64,000 bases of DNA from JABMQB01 sp964575025 (GCA_964575025.1 CAZNPV010000017.1:5499-69498); one strand, 5' to 3'. Positions 24,432-33,378 are shown, numbered from the stretch's first letter. Notes: generated from the letters alone by a model not told the origin. Translations and numbers: made by a program.

Positions 24432-25766
24432 ATGCTGATTCTCCTGATCTTTGTACTGACGATCCTGTTTATCGTTGTAACGTGCACCCGGTTTAAGGTG
24501 CATCCGTTTTTATCACTGCTTGCAGGGGCTTTCCTGTTTGGTCTGTTTTCAGGAATGCCGCTCAACGAAGTTCTGGAATCCGTAAACAGCGGTTTCGGGG
24601 GAACAATCGGCAACATAGGGATTATTATCGTTGCCGGAATAATTATTGGTGCCTTTCTTGAAAATTCAGGAGGGGCCCGGGCTCTTGCCAACGGGGTTCT
24701 AAAAGTAGTAGGGAAAAAACGCGTTCACACTGCTATGGGGATCATCGGGTACATCGTTTCCATACCGGTTTTTGCCGATAGCGGCTTTGTGATCCTTTCA
24801 TCCCTGAACAGAGCCCTCACAAAAAAAGCAAAACTTTCGCTTGCGGGTACTGCTGTTGCGTTGTCTCTGGGATTAACAGCGACCCATACCATGGTTCCGC
24901 CAACACCCGGACCCATTGCTGCTGCAGGGATTATTTCAGCCGATCTGGGACAGGTCATTCTTCTGGGAGTTGTTTCCAGCCTTTTCGGCTTACTGGTTGC
25001 CATTCCTTATTCAAAATATACAGGAAAAAAAATATGGATTGATCCGGAAATTAAATTTGCGGATGAAGAAAAACCTCATCCGGAAGATTACCAGCCTTCG
25101 CTTATAAAATCTCTTTTGCCTATTCTCATTCCCATTATTCTGATCGTTTTTCGTTCCATTGCTGATTATCCGACACACCCGTTTGGCGAGAAACGGGCCA
25201 GTGAGATCATCTCTTTCCTTGGGAATCCGGTTACAGCCCTTTTTATTGGAGTTTTCATTTCTTTTTTTTTACCACGGAAATTTAATAAGGAGATGCTGAG
25301 TACCTCAGGGTGGGTGGGTGACGCCTTACGATCAGCCGCTATCATCATTCTGATTACCGGAGCCGGAGGGGCTTTCGGGAAAGTTTTACAAAATTCAGAC
25401 CTGGCATTTCTCCTGGGACAGCACATCCGGGAAACCGGGCTTGGCCTGTGGTTGCCCTTCCTGATTGCTTTTACCCTGAAAACAGCGCAGGGATCCTCCA
25501 CCGTTGCCATTATTACAGCCGCATCGATAGTGGCTCCGCTTTTACCGGTTATGGGATTCGATACAGAAATATCGAAAGCCATGGTTGTGATTGCGATAGG
25601 TGCAGGTGCAGCTTTTGTTTCGCATGCAAACGACAGTTTTTTCTGGGTGGTAACCCAAATGAGCAGTATGAATGTGAAACAGGGTTACCGGACACATAGC
25701 CTGGGAACGGTGATCCTGGGATTATCTTCCATGATATTCCTTTCTATTCTGAATCTCTTTGTGTAA
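24432..25766 (+). CDS. Gluconate:H+ symporter family (GntP) transporter
   Basis: The 444-residue inner-membrane protein is strongly hydrophobic throughout with about 12-14 helices, and carries family landmarks such as HPFLSLLAGAFLFGLFSGMP, GLTATHTMVPPTPGPIAAAG and TAQGSSTVAIITAASIVAP. GntP proteins import gluconate and related sugar acids with protons. The start lies ten bases after the dehydratase stop, so the pair should act together in uptake and dehydration of a sugar acid. Confidence 0.9.
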   Translation: MLILLIFVLTILFIVVTCTRFKVHPFLSLLAGAFLFGLFSGMPLNEVLESVNSGFGGTIGNIGIIIVAGIIIGAFLENSGGARALANGVLKVVGKKRVHTAMGIIGYIVSIPVFADSGFVILSSLNRALTKKAKLSLAGTAVALSLGLTATHTMVPPTPGPIAAAGIISADLGQVILLGVVSSLFGLLVAIPYSKYTGKKIWIDPEIKFADEEKPHPEDYQPSLIKSLLPILIPIILIVFRSIADYPTHPFGEKRASEIISFLGNPVTALFIGVFISFFLPRKFNKEMLSTSGWVGDALRSAAIIILITGAGGAFGKVLQNSDLAFLLGQHIRETGLGLWLPFLIAFTLKTAQGSSTVAIITAASIVAPLLPVMGFDTEISKAMVVIAIGAGAAFVSHANDSFFWVVTQMSSMNVKQGYRTHSLGTVILGLSSMIFLSILNLFV

Positions 25767-25835
25767 GATGAGAACGGAAACCGGATACAAATCGATCTTG
25801 CCGTGGAAGTATTTTTTAATGTTTCGGTTAAAATT

Positions 25836-25843
25836 TATTTTTG
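25836..25843 (+). promoter_or_regulatory. Promoter -7 box before the Yip1-like gene
   Basis: TATTTTTG fits TAnnTTTG and lies about 22 bases before the TTG start at 25865. It would drive the membrane-protein gene and smpB. Confidence 0.55.
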
Positions 25844-25864
25844 TAGTCTGGATGGATAAAAAAT

Positions 25865-26434
25865 TTGAGACAGGTGATAAAGAAATTAATCAGTAAAACA
25901 GAAGCAATTTTGCTGTCGCCCCAGAAATTCTGGGCCGGAGAAAAAGAAACCCTATACGGGCGATGGATGCTTGTGTTCCGTTTCTACCTTCCTCTGACAG
26001 GGGTTGCATCATTGGCTGTTTTTATTGGTGCCTGGATTGGAAGCCACCCCTTCTATATCGGATATGCCTTGTTAAAAGCACTGAGGGAATTGGTTTTATT
26101 TACCCTGCTTTATTATGTGTCAATCTTTATAGTCAACCAGCTTCTTCCGGTCTTTGAGGGGCAGAAGAACCTTCCGGTAGTTCGGAAACTGGTAGTTTTC
26201 TCCTTAATGCCTTATTTGTTAATATCTGTAATCACCGGATTGTTTCCGGCCATGTATGTGTTGGAAATACTGGGACTTTACAGTGTGTACCTTTTCTATG
26301 CCGGAGTTCGGGAACTGATTTTTCTTCCCGGGAAGAAACAGACACAATTTATCCTGGTTTCGGTTTTACTTTGCTTATGTGTGTTTGGTTTTCTGAGTGT
26401 TTTGCTATGGAAAATTTTTGTTGCGTATTACTAA
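25865..26434 (+). CDS. Yip1-like integral membrane protein
   Basis: The 189-residue protein has five likely membrane helices and a short cytoplasmic start ending ILLSPQKFWAGEKE, which resembles the opening of bacterial YIP1-family proteins. The family's function in bacteria is unknown. No ATG precedes the first helix in frame: the usable starts are TTG 25865 or GTG 25874. A competing out-of-frame ATG at 25852 gives only a 14-codon ORF. The stop is one base from the smpB start, so the two are co-transcribed. Confidence 0.65.
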   Translation: MRQVIKKLISKTEAILLSPQKFWAGEKETLYGRWMLVFRFYLPLTGVASLAVFIGAWIGSHPFYIGYALLKALRELVLFTLLYYVSIFIVNQLLPVFEGQKNLPVVRKLVVFSLMPYLLISVITGLFPAMYVLEILGLYSVYLFYAGVRELIFLPGKKQTQFILVSVLLCLCVFGFLSVLLWKIFVAYY

Positions 26435-26435
26435 A

Positions 26436-26894
26436 ATGGGAAAAAAGAAAACAAATATCAACATTAAAAACCGCAAAGCATCCTTTGAATATGAACTGCT
26501 GGAACGTTATGATGCAGGGATGCAGCTGGTTGGTACAGAGATTAAATCCATCCGGAACGGCAAAGCAAACCTTTCCGATTCGTATTGCCGGTTTTTTGGG
26601 AGCGAACTGTATGTCAGGAACCTGCATATTTCTGAATATGAAATGGGCACGCATTTCAATCATGAAGCCAAACGCGATCGCAAGCTTTTGTTGACGAAAA
26701 AAGAACTTCGAAAGCTTGACAGAAAGATTCAGGAATCGGGGCTGACGCTTATTCCGGTAAGGCTCTATATCAATGAAAAGGGACTGGCAAAGCTGGAAAT
26801 TGCACTGGCCCGTGGGAAAAAGACGTACGATAAACGGGAAACCATAAAGAAGAAAGATACCCAACGCGATATGGAAAGGCTGATGAGGTCTTAA
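26436..26894 (+). CDS. smpB: SsrA-binding protein SmpB
   Basis: SmpB binds tmRNA and brings it to stalled ribosomes. The 152 residues contain NRKASFEYELLERYDAGMQL, VGTEIKSIRNGKANLSDSY and the basic C-terminal tail KKTYDKRETIKKKDTQRD that enters the mRNA channel. ATG 26436 (MGKKKTNINIKNRK) is used; the longer frame lies inside the upstream gene. Its stop codon overlaps that of the convergent phosphatase gene. Confidence 0.96.
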   Translation: MGKKKTNINIKNRKASFEYELLERYDAGMQLVGTEIKSIRNGKANLSDSYCRFFGSELYVRNLHISEYEMGTHFNHEAKRDRKLLLTKKELRKLDRKIQESGLTLIPVRLYINEKGLAKLEIALARGKKTYDKRETIKKKDTQRDMERLMRS

Positions 26895-28093
26895 ACAAAG
26901 TCTGCCCGGACCTCCTTGAAGAATTTTTTTTCCAGCAGGTTGATCAGTCTTTTTGCAACCACTCGGCGTATTTCCAGTTCCACCGGTTGATCGGGATCCA
27001 TATGGGCCCAGTTAATCCGTGTACCGACAATGACATGGATTATATCGTGGTTTAGCAGCAGTCGTACCAGGTCATCGGCAGGTGTATTTCCCAGGCTGGT
27101 TTCAGCGGTATAATTCTCCAGTATTTCCTGGGCTTTGCTAATGGTTAGCAATCCTTCGGTTACGAGTTCAAATCCTTCCATTTCGGCTTTGGGAGGCTGT
27201 GTGGCATCCCGGAAGCCATCGGTTGTCGTTAAGGTAAGGCCCAGTTCACGGGCAACGATTTCAGCTGTTGTGCCCCCGCAAATCGCTTTTTCCCCTTTAA
27301 ATTCCTTAATCTGATTCACTATGCCCGGGTCTTTTACTTTATAGAAAGGAGGACCTGTGATCAGCATAAAATTCCGGGGTTCCCGAAAATAGATCACGCC
27401 ACAACTGGAATCGTCGATCAGACTGAAACGGTCGTTTTGGTATGCCTGGTTGATTATTTTGCGTGCCAGTTTGTTTGCTGCTATCTCCGGTTGTCTTTTA
27501 ATCTGTCCGATTACAAATTCTGCCAGACGCACCTGTCCCCAGCCCATGGGGTAGCGGCTACTGCCTAATCCTGACTGCGTAATGCCATCGGTAAAGAAAA
27601 TGATCCGATCCTCTTTTTGGGCAACAAACTCACGGCATCGCAACATTTTACCGGTATTTTCCATGCCCCTGACTTCCAGCAGATATTCCCTGGTTTGTAA
27701 AATCGTATCTTTTCGCAGAATAATTACGGGGGGATTGTCGTAATTGATGATCCGTACCTGACCGTCGTTTTCAATTTCGATCAATGTAAACGTTGCATAA
27801 TTCTCTTTCCCATCGCTGCTTTTTGGGAGGGCGTGCATAATAATCCGTGCGGCTATTTCCGGTTTGGTGTGGAATGTGGAATAATTAACTGCCATCGTCG
27901 CGGTAAGCGTTGCCAGTACATTGGCTTTGATTCCATGGCCGATCCCATCGCTGAGCACAAGAATCCTGCGTCCCTCTTTTTTAATTACCTGTGAGTTGAA
28001 AACGTCACCACAGGCAATTTCATTCTCAGGATGTTTTTGCTGAAAATCGATCTCTACATGATACCCATGGACCGGGTTATTCTTCATCACCAT
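26891..28093 (-). CDS. SpoIIE/PP2C-type serine phosphatase
   Basis: The 400-residue cytoplasmic protein has an N-terminal PP2C-like SpoIIE domain: ACGDVFNSQVIKKEGRRILV with LSDGIGHGIKANVLA holding the metal-binding Asp and Gly, and IIFFTDGITQSGLG with DDSSCGVIYF for the second metal site. Residues about 240-400 form an extra C-terminal domain (EKAICGGTTAEIVARELGLTL) that I cannot name. It overlaps the upstream PAS gene by 17 bases, so sensor and phosphatase are translated together. Such pairs are known beside [FeFe]-hydrogenase genes, and the hydrogenase operon here is divergent 133 bases away. The target phosphoprotein is unknown. Confidence 0.88.
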   Translation of the reverse strand: MVMKNNPVHGYHVEIDFQQKHPENEIACGDVFNSQVIKKEGRRILVLSDGIGHGIKANVLATLTATMAVNYSTFHTKPEIAARIIMHALPKSSDGKENYATFTLIEIENDGQVRIINYDNPPVIILRKDTILQTREYLLEVRGMENTGKMLRCREFVAQKEDRIIFFTDGITQSGLGSSRYPMGWGQVRLAEFVIGQIKRQPEIAANKLARKIINQAYQNDRFSLIDDSSCGVIYFREPRNFMLITGPPFYKVKDPGIVNQIKEFKGEKAICGGTTAEIVARELGLTLTTTDGFRDATQPPKAEMEGFELVTEGLLTISKAQEILENYTAETSLGNTPADDLVRLLLNHDIIHVIVGTRINWAHMDPDQPVELEIRRVVAKRLINLLEKKFFKEVRADFV

Positions 28094-29003
28094 ATTGATA
28101 CGATTGAATAATGGAGTTCAGTAATTCTTCAACCTGCGAAGCATTTTCACCCAGCAAATAGGCGATCTTCTGTACCGTGTTGATGTTTTGTTTATTGATC
28201 TTTCTGGCTCGTTTGATAATTTCATCACGAACAAGCATGGGAGCCGACATATCACGGATCACAGCACCTACAACTTTCTGTTTGTAAAGGGTTATCACGG
28301 AAACATGAAGAAGTTTATTCAGATATCTAAGGTCGCGCTCCAGGCTTTTCTCTCCGGAATCAATCAGATTCGATAGCATTTTAAAAATGACATCGGGTAC
28401 AATGCTTGGTGCATCAGCACCCCGAAGTCCGGGAATCGTTTCAAACGTACTCAATGTTTCTTCACCCATAAGAGCTGCAAAACTCTCGTTTGATTCAATG
28501 ATCTTAAAATCTTTGTTTACAATAACTATTCCTACTGAAATTTTCTGAAGCATCTGGGATGAGATCACCATCGCTTCTTTTGCTTGTTTCAACCTGTTTT
28601 CTGCTTTTTTCCGGTCGGTTATGTTAAAAACAGATCCGACGATCCCAATAATGCTTTCTTCACTATCCCGGATTACCGCTTTATTAAAAACCACTTCATG
28701 AGCCACTCCGTCATTGGTCCGGAATTTGGATTCATAGATTTGGTTTACAGGGTTTTCCATTAACTCCTTGTCCCGGGTGGAATAGATGTCTGCCATCTCT
28801 CTGGAGTGTACCTCATATACCGACTTTCCGATGATTTGATCCCTGGTTAAACCCACCAGCTTTTCATGGGCTGTATTGCACAACATGTAAACTCCTTTTG
28901 TATCACGGTAAAAAATCGGGATCGGAAGGGCATCAATGATTTTCTGATGTAACTCCAGGTCCTCAGCATGGCTGGAGTGCAGAAAATTTGTATTGCGTTC
29001 CAT
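28077..29003 (-). CDS. Tandem PAS-domain sensor protein
   Basis: The 308 residues hold two PAS domains (about 20-135, ending SVFNITDRKKAE, and about 150-255), with no kinase, cyclase or helix-turn-helix output. The last 45 residues, RARKINKQNINTVQKIAYLL followed by GENASQVEELL, resemble the helical tail that follows the PAS region in putative sensory [FeFe]-hydrogenases (HydS type, from memory). The protein has no membrane segment. It is encoded just before the SpoIIE phosphatase with a 17-base overlap and probably controls that phosphatase in response to a redox or gas signal. Confidence 0.82.
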   Translation of the reverse strand: MERNTNFLHSSHAEDLELHQKIIDALPIPIFYRDTKGVYMLCNTAHEKLVGLTRDQIIGKSVYEVHSREMADIYSTRDKELMENPVNQIYESKFRTNDGVAHEVVFNKAVIRDSEESIIGIVGSVFNITDRKKAENRLKQAKEAMVISSQMLQKISVGIVIVNKDFKIIESNESFAALMGEETLSTFETIPGLRGADAPSIVPDVIFKMLSNLIDSGEKSLERDLRYLNKLLHVSVITLYKQKVVGAVIRDMSAPMLVRDEIIKRARKINKQNINTVQKIAYLLGENASQVEELLNSIIQSYQYGDEE

Positions 29004-29081
29004 TGATTTACGGTTTAATAAAGAAATAATTCTTTAATGTTAAATAATTTTAACTTCAAAATAATAACCGGAACAAAATAG

Positions 29082-29110
29082 TTGATTATCTTGGATATCT
29101 GGTAATTTTG
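29082..29110 (+). promoter_or_regulatory. Promoter of the hydrogenase operon
   Basis: TTG (29082-29084) and TAATTTTG (29103-29110) with an 18-base spacer match the phylum consensus. Because the -7 box ends at 29110, the transcript begins after the in-frame GTG at 29110, which rules that start out and favours ATG 29137. Confidence 0.65.
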
Positions 29111-29136
29111 TGCCGGATTTAAAAATAAGAATTAAA

Positions 29137-29532
29137 ATGCAGAAGATAAAATCAAAATCCGGGCTTTTAGCCATCAGGGAAGAAGTTCAATCGAGACTCA
29201 ATCAATGGGCGGATCCCGACAGTCCGTTGCAGGCTGTTCAGATCAAGGTTGGCATGGCAACCTGCGGGATTGCTTCCGGGGCAGGGGAGATTATGAAATT
29301 TCTTCAAGAGGAAACTGAGCACCAGGCGATTGATGCGGTAGTATCACAGACCGGTTGTCTGGGGTACTGTTATGCGGAACCCACTGTAGAGGTAATCTTA
29401 CCGGGGAAGAAGCCTGTGGTTTTCGGCTATGTCAACAAGTTGAAAGCTCAGGAGATCATCGATGAATATATTAAGAAAGGTGAATTGATTGAGCCGGTAC
29501 TTCCGGTAAATTTTAGAACCATTGATGAATAA
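29137..29532 (+). CDS. Thioredoxin-like [2Fe-2S] ferredoxin subunit of the hydrogenase
   Basis: The 131-residue protein has a thioredoxin-like [2Fe-2S] domain: VGMATCGIASGAGEIM and TGCLGYCYAEPTVEVI provide three visible Cys ligands, as is common in this subfamily. In Thermotoga HydB an equivalent domain is fused to the N-terminus of the flavin subunit; here it is a separate first gene, 12 bases before hydB. It probably passes electrons between the NADH site and the iron-sulfur chain. Confidence 0.85.
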   Translation: MQKIKSKSGLLAIREEVQSRLNQWADPDSPLQAVQIKVGMATCGIASGAGEIMKFLQEETEHQAIDAVVSQTGCLGYCYAEPTVEVILPGKKPVVFGYVNKLKAQEIIDEYIKKGELIEPVLPVNFRTIDE

Positions 29533-29544
29533 AAAACTGCAACC

Positions 29545-31014
29545 ATGCGTGAAGAAAAGAAACAATTGAGGATCGCCTTACGAAACTGTGGTTTTATCGA
29601 TCCTGAAAAGATCGAAGAGTATATAGCCCGGGATGGATATCAGGCGTTAGCGACCTGCCTGACCGGGCGAACGCCTGAAGAGGTGATCCGGTCAATAAAG
29701 GACTCAGGTTTGCGTGGCCGGGGAGGAGGGGGTTTCCCCACCGGGCTGAAATGGGAGCTGACGCGTAAATCGGAACCCGACAAGAAATATGTCGTCTGCA
29801 ATGCCGATGAAGGCGATCCCGGGGCTTTCATGGATCGGTCCATTCTTGAAGGCGACCCGCATTCGGTTATTGAAGCAATGGCCATTTGTGGATATTGCAT
29901 CGGTTCCGATGAAGGATTGGTCTATATACGGGCTGAGTATCCCCTGGCTATTAAAAGGCTGAAAAAGGCAATTGACCAGGCCCGGGAAGCAGGTCTGCTG
30001 GGGAAGGATATCTTCGGAACCGGTTTTGTTTTCGATATAAACCTGCGCTACGGAGCCGGGGCTTTTGTGTGTGGTGAGGAGACTGCTCTGATTCATTCTA
30101 TGGAAGGTCTCAGAGGGGAACCTACTTTCAAACCTCCGTTTCCGTCTGTATCGGGATATATGGGAAAACCCACCAATGTGAATAACGTGGAAACTTTTGC
30201 CAATGTTCCGGTGATCATAAACAAAGGGGCTGAATGGTTCAGCAAAACAGGTACAGAAAAATCGAAAGGCACCAAAGTCTTTGCCCTGGCGGGTAAGATT
30301 AACAATGTGGGACTTATTGAGGTTCCTATGGGTACCACCCTTCGCGAGGTGATCTACGAAATAGGGGGAGGAATTAAAAACAATAAAGCGTTCAAAGCTG
30401 TTCAGACCGGTGGACCTTCAGGCGGATGCCTGACAAAGGATTTCCTGGATACGCCAATCGATTACGAAAACCTGATAGCCGCCGGATCCATGATGGGATC
30501 TGGAGGGATGATCGTTATGGATGAGGACGATTGCATGGTTTCAATTGCCAAATTTTACCTTGAGTTTACCCTTGAAGAATCCTGCGGGAAATGTACCCCT
30601 TGCCGAATAGGAAACAAACGGCTCCATGAAATTCTCGATAAAATTACCAAAGGGGAAGGAACCCTTGACGATATTAAACGGCTGAAAGAATTAAGTGCGG
30701 TAATCAAGGATACTTCGTTGTGTGGTCTCGGTCAAAGTTCTCCGAATCCGGTGCTTTCGACCATAGCCAATTTTGAAGATGAGTACCTGGCCCATGTGAA
30801 GGAGAAGAAATGCCCGGCAGGACAGTGTAAGGACCTGCTGCAATATGTGATCGAAGAAGATAAATGCACCGGTTGCACGTTGTGTTTCAGAAACTGCCCG
30901 GTAGGTGCTATTACGGGGGAAAAACGTCTTCCGCACTTCATCGATCAGGCACTGTGCATCAAGTGTGGCGTATGTTACGAGAAATGTAAATTCGATGCCA
31001 TTAAACTGGTTTAA
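29545..31014 (+). CDS. hydB: Bifurcating [FeFe]-hydrogenase, NuoF-like flavin subunit
   Basis: The 489 residues resemble NuoF/HydB: LRGRGGGGFPTGLKW binds FMN, NADEGDPGAFMDRS and GAGAFVCGEETALIHS bind NADH, and ESCGKCTPCRIG holds a [4Fe-4S] cluster. The C-terminus adds a two-cluster ferredoxin domain (CTGCTLCFRNCP and CIKCGVCYEKCK), typical of bifurcating hydrogenases and related formate or NADP enzymes. The N-terminal thioredoxin-like domain is supplied by the gene before it. HydB is where NADH electrons enter the trimeric enzyme. Confidence 0.93.
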   Translation: MREEKKQLRIALRNCGFIDPEKIEEYIARDGYQALATCLTGRTPEEVIRSIKDSGLRGRGGGGFPTGLKWELTRKSEPDKKYVVCNADEGDPGAFMDRSILEGDPHSVIEAMAICGYCIGSDEGLVYIRAEYPLAIKRLKKAIDQAREAGLLGKDIFGTGFVFDINLRYGAGAFVCGEETALIHSMEGLRGEPTFKPPFPSVSGYMGKPTNVNNVETFANVPVIINKGAEWFSKTGTEKSKGTKVFALAGKINNVGLIEVPMGTTLREVIYEIGGGIKNNKAFKAVQTGGPSGGCLTKDFLDTPIDYENLIAAGSMMGSGGMIVMDEDDCMVSIAKFYLEFTLEESCGKCTPCRIGNKRLHEILDKITKGEGTLDDIKRLKELSAVIKDTSLCGLGQSSPNPVLSTIANFEDEYLAHVKEKKCPAGQCKDLLQYVIEEDKCTGCTLCFRNCPVGAITGEKRLPHFIDQALCIKCGVCYEKCKFDAIKLV

Positions 31015-31028
31015 CCTCAAAAAATGAC

Positions 31029-32789
31029 ATGATTATGGATACGGTGAATTTAACCATAGATAAAAAACAGGGGGTTGTAAAGAAAGGAATTACCATCCTG
31101 GAAGCGGCCAAAGGCATGGGGATCAAAATACCTACTTTGTGCCACATGAAACTGGACGATCTGAACATCGAAAACCGTCCGGGCGGATGCCGTGTGTGTG
31201 TGGTTGAAGTGGAAGGAAGAAGAAACCTGGCACCGGCATGCTGTACGGAAGTTCAGGAGGGTATGGTCATCCATTCCCATACGATACGTGTTATCAATGC
31301 CAGAAGGACTGTGGTTGAGCTGATGATTTCCGACCATCCTTACGACTGCCTGGTTTGTGCCAAATCAGGGGAATGTGAATTGCAGCATATGGCCCAGGAA
31401 CTGGGGATCCGTGAAATCCGGTATCAGGGTGAAAAATCTACGTATCGTGAGGATACTTCACCGGCCATCATTCGCGATGTGGATAAATGCATTATGTGCC
31501 GTCGTTGTGAGATGATGTGTAATGAAGTGCAGACTGTTGGGGTTCTTTCGGCTGTTAACCGGGGATTTAATTCGGTGGTAGCACCGGCCTTTGAAATGAA
31601 CCTCGACCATTCGGTATGTACCTACTGCGGGCAATGTGTGGCTGTATGCCCTACCGGTGCATTAACAGAAGTGGATGAAACAGTAGACGTTATCCGGGCG
31701 CTGTCCGATCCTGAAAAGACGGTACTTGTTCAGACAGCTCCGGCAGTAAGGGCTGCCCTGGGTGAAGCGTTCGGGATGGAACCGGGAACGCTTGTGACGG
31801 GAAAACTGGTTTCAGCGTTGCGCCGGCTTAATTTTGATTATGTGTTTGATACCGATTTTGCTGCAGACCTGACCATAATGGAGGAAGGAACGGAATTGCT
31901 CGGCAGGCTGAACCGGTTCCTTGAAGGGGATAGAACCGTGAAAATGCCTATTCTCACCTCCTGCTGTCCTGCCTGGGTGAAATTCTTCGAACACCAGTTT
32001 CCCGACATGAAAGATATTCCGTCCACCGCAAGGTCCCCCCAGCAAATGTTTGGCTCAGTAGCTAAAACCTGGTTTGCTGATAAACTGGGTATCAAAAGGG
32101 AAGACATGGTGGTGGTATCGATCATGCCCTGTGTGGCTAAAAAATATGAACGCGGGCGCGATGAATTTAAAGTGAATGGCAATCCGGATGTAGATCATGT
32201 ACTTACAACCCGTGAGCTGGCTAAACTGATAAAATTATCAAACATTCAGTTTCACCAGCTTCCGGATGATGATTTCGACCAGCCTCTGGGTGAGTCAACG
32301 GGCGCAGGTGTCATGTTTGGAACGACAGGAGGTGTAATTGAAGCCGCTGTACGAACTGCCTATGAGTTACATACAGGCAAGGAACTTCCGCGGCTGGACT
32401 TTGATGAACTGCGTGGTATGGAAGGAATCCGCAAAGCAACGATCGGTTTTAACGGAATTCCCATACACATCGGCATTGCACATGGACTCGGGAATGCCCG
32501 GAAAATGCTGGAAGATATCCGCGCCGGGAAGAGTGAATTCCATGCCATTGAAATCATGTCGTGCCCCGGAGGATGCATTGGCGGTGGTGGACAGCCATAC
32601 CACCATGGAAATGCCGATATATTAAGAAAACGGCAGCAAGCGATCTACAGGGAAGATAAAAACAAAACCCTCCGGAAATCGCATGAAAATCCGTATATCA
32701 AACAGTTATATGAAGAATTTCTAGGTGAACCGATGAGTGAAAAAGCGCATCAACTGCTGCATACCGAGTATTTTGACAGAAAAAAATAG
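31029..32789 (+). CDS. hydA: [FeFe]-hydrogenase catalytic subunit
   Basis: HydA makes H2 from protons, using reduced ferredoxin and NADH in the bifurcating complex. From the N-terminus the 586 residues show a [2Fe-2S] plant-type domain (PGGCRVCVVEVEG), a His-ligated [4Fe-4S] cluster region (HPYDCLVCAKSGECELQ), two [4Fe-4S] clusters (CIMCRRCEMMC, CTYCGQCVAVCP) and the H-cluster domain. Its three signatures are intact: TSCCPAW (about 310), MPCVAKKYE (about 365) and IMSCPGGCIGGGGQP (about 510). The short C-terminal extension has no added cluster. ATG 31035 is an alternative start. Maturases HydEFG are not in the window. Confidence 0.97.
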   Translation: MIMDTVNLTIDKKQGVVKKGITILEAAKGMGIKIPTLCHMKLDDLNIENRPGGCRVCVVEVEGRRNLAPACCTEVQEGMVIHSHTIRVINARRTVVELMISDHPYDCLVCAKSGECELQHMAQELGIREIRYQGEKSTYREDTSPAIIRDVDKCIMCRRCEMMCNEVQTVGVLSAVNRGFNSVVAPAFEMNLDHSVCTYCGQCVAVCPTGALTEVDETVDVIRALSDPEKTVLVQTAPAVRAALGEAFGMEPGTLVTGKLVSALRRLNFDYVFDTDFAADLTIMEEGTELLGRLNRFLEGDRTVKMPILTSCCPAWVKFFEHQFPDMKDIPSTARSPQQMFGSVAKTWFADKLGIKREDMVVVSIMPCVAKKYERGRDEFKVNGNPDVDHVLTTRELAKLIKLSNIQFHQLPDDDFDQPLGESTGAGVMFGTTGGVIEAAVRTAYELHTGKELPRLDFDELRGMEGIRKATIGFNGIPIHIGIAHGLGNARKMLEDIRAGKSEFHAIEIMSCPGGCIGGGGQPYHHGNADILRKRQQAIYREDKNKTLRKSHENPYIKQLYEEFLGEPMSEKAHQLLHTEYFDRKK

Positions 32790-32804
32790 AGAAGGAAGAT
32801 CGTT

Positions 32805-32832
32805 ATTGGTCATTCGTTGACCAATGACCAAT
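32805..32832. repeat. Intercistronic hairpin between hydA and hydC
   Basis: ATTGGTCA (32805-32812) and TGACCAAT (32818-32825) form a perfect 8-bp stem with loop TTCGT, and TGACCAAT is repeated at 32825-32832. It may set the ratio of hydA to hydC transcript. No T tract follows. Confidence 0.6.
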
Positions 32833-32856
32833 GAATGAATGACAAAATATAACATC

Positions 32857-33348
32857 ATGCCAAAAATAAAATTATCAGCGAATACCATTCAGATTATCAA
32901 GGATTCCTGCAGGAAGTTTGATAACATGGAGAGTGAACTGATCAATGTATTGCATACGGTTCAGGGTAAACTGGGGTACCTGCCGGCAGAAGTGCAGGAG
33001 GTAATTGCTTCGGAATTAAATATGTCTGTTGCTAAGGTTTATGGAGTTGTTACCTTTTATTCTTTTTTTACGATGATCCCCAAGGGGGAACACCCCATTT
33101 CTGTTTGTATGGGAACAGCCTGTTATGTCCGGGGAGCCGAACAGGTTTTGGCCGAAATGAAACGGCGGCTTAAAATTGAAGTCGGTCAAACATCAGCGGA
33201 CGGTAAATTTTCAATTAGTTGCCTTCGTTGTGTGGGTGCTTGCGGACTGGCACCGGTGGTAATGGTAGGGGATAAAGTATATGGCCGTGTTTCCCCTCAA
33301 CAGGTTAAGGAAATTATTGAGGAGTATCAGGAAGAAAAGGTATGTTAA
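32857..33348 (+). CDS. hydC: Bifurcating [FeFe]-hydrogenase, NuoE-like subunit
   Basis: The 163-residue subunit has the NuoE fold: a helical N-terminus (VLHTVQGKLGYLPAEVQEVIA), VYGVVTFYSFF, and a thioredoxin-like [2Fe-2S] domain with ligands in CMGTACYVRG and CLRCVGACGLAP. ATG 32857 (MPKIKLSAN) is chosen; an in-frame ATG at 32839 lies close to the intercistronic repeat. It completes HydABC, though its position after hydA rather than before hydB is a variation in gene order. Confidence 0.93.
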   Translation: MPKIKLSANTIQIIKDSCRKFDNMESELINVLHTVQGKLGYLPAEVQEVIASELNMSVAKVYGVVTFYSFFTMIPKGEHPISVCMGTACYVRGAEQVLAEMKRRLKIEVGQTSADGKFSISCLRCVGACGLAPVVMVGDKVYGRVSPQQVKEIIEEYQEEKVC

Positions 33349-33353
33349 ATTTG
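33346..33353 (+). promoter_or_regulatory. Possible promoter -7 box for the FGGY kinase
   Basis: TAAATTTG matches TAnnTTTG and overlaps the hydC stop codon. Transcription from it would begin near 33360, before ATG 33379. No good -33 box is seen. Confidence 0.4.
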
Positions 33354-33378
33354 TATCTTGAACCCCTACAAAGTAGCC

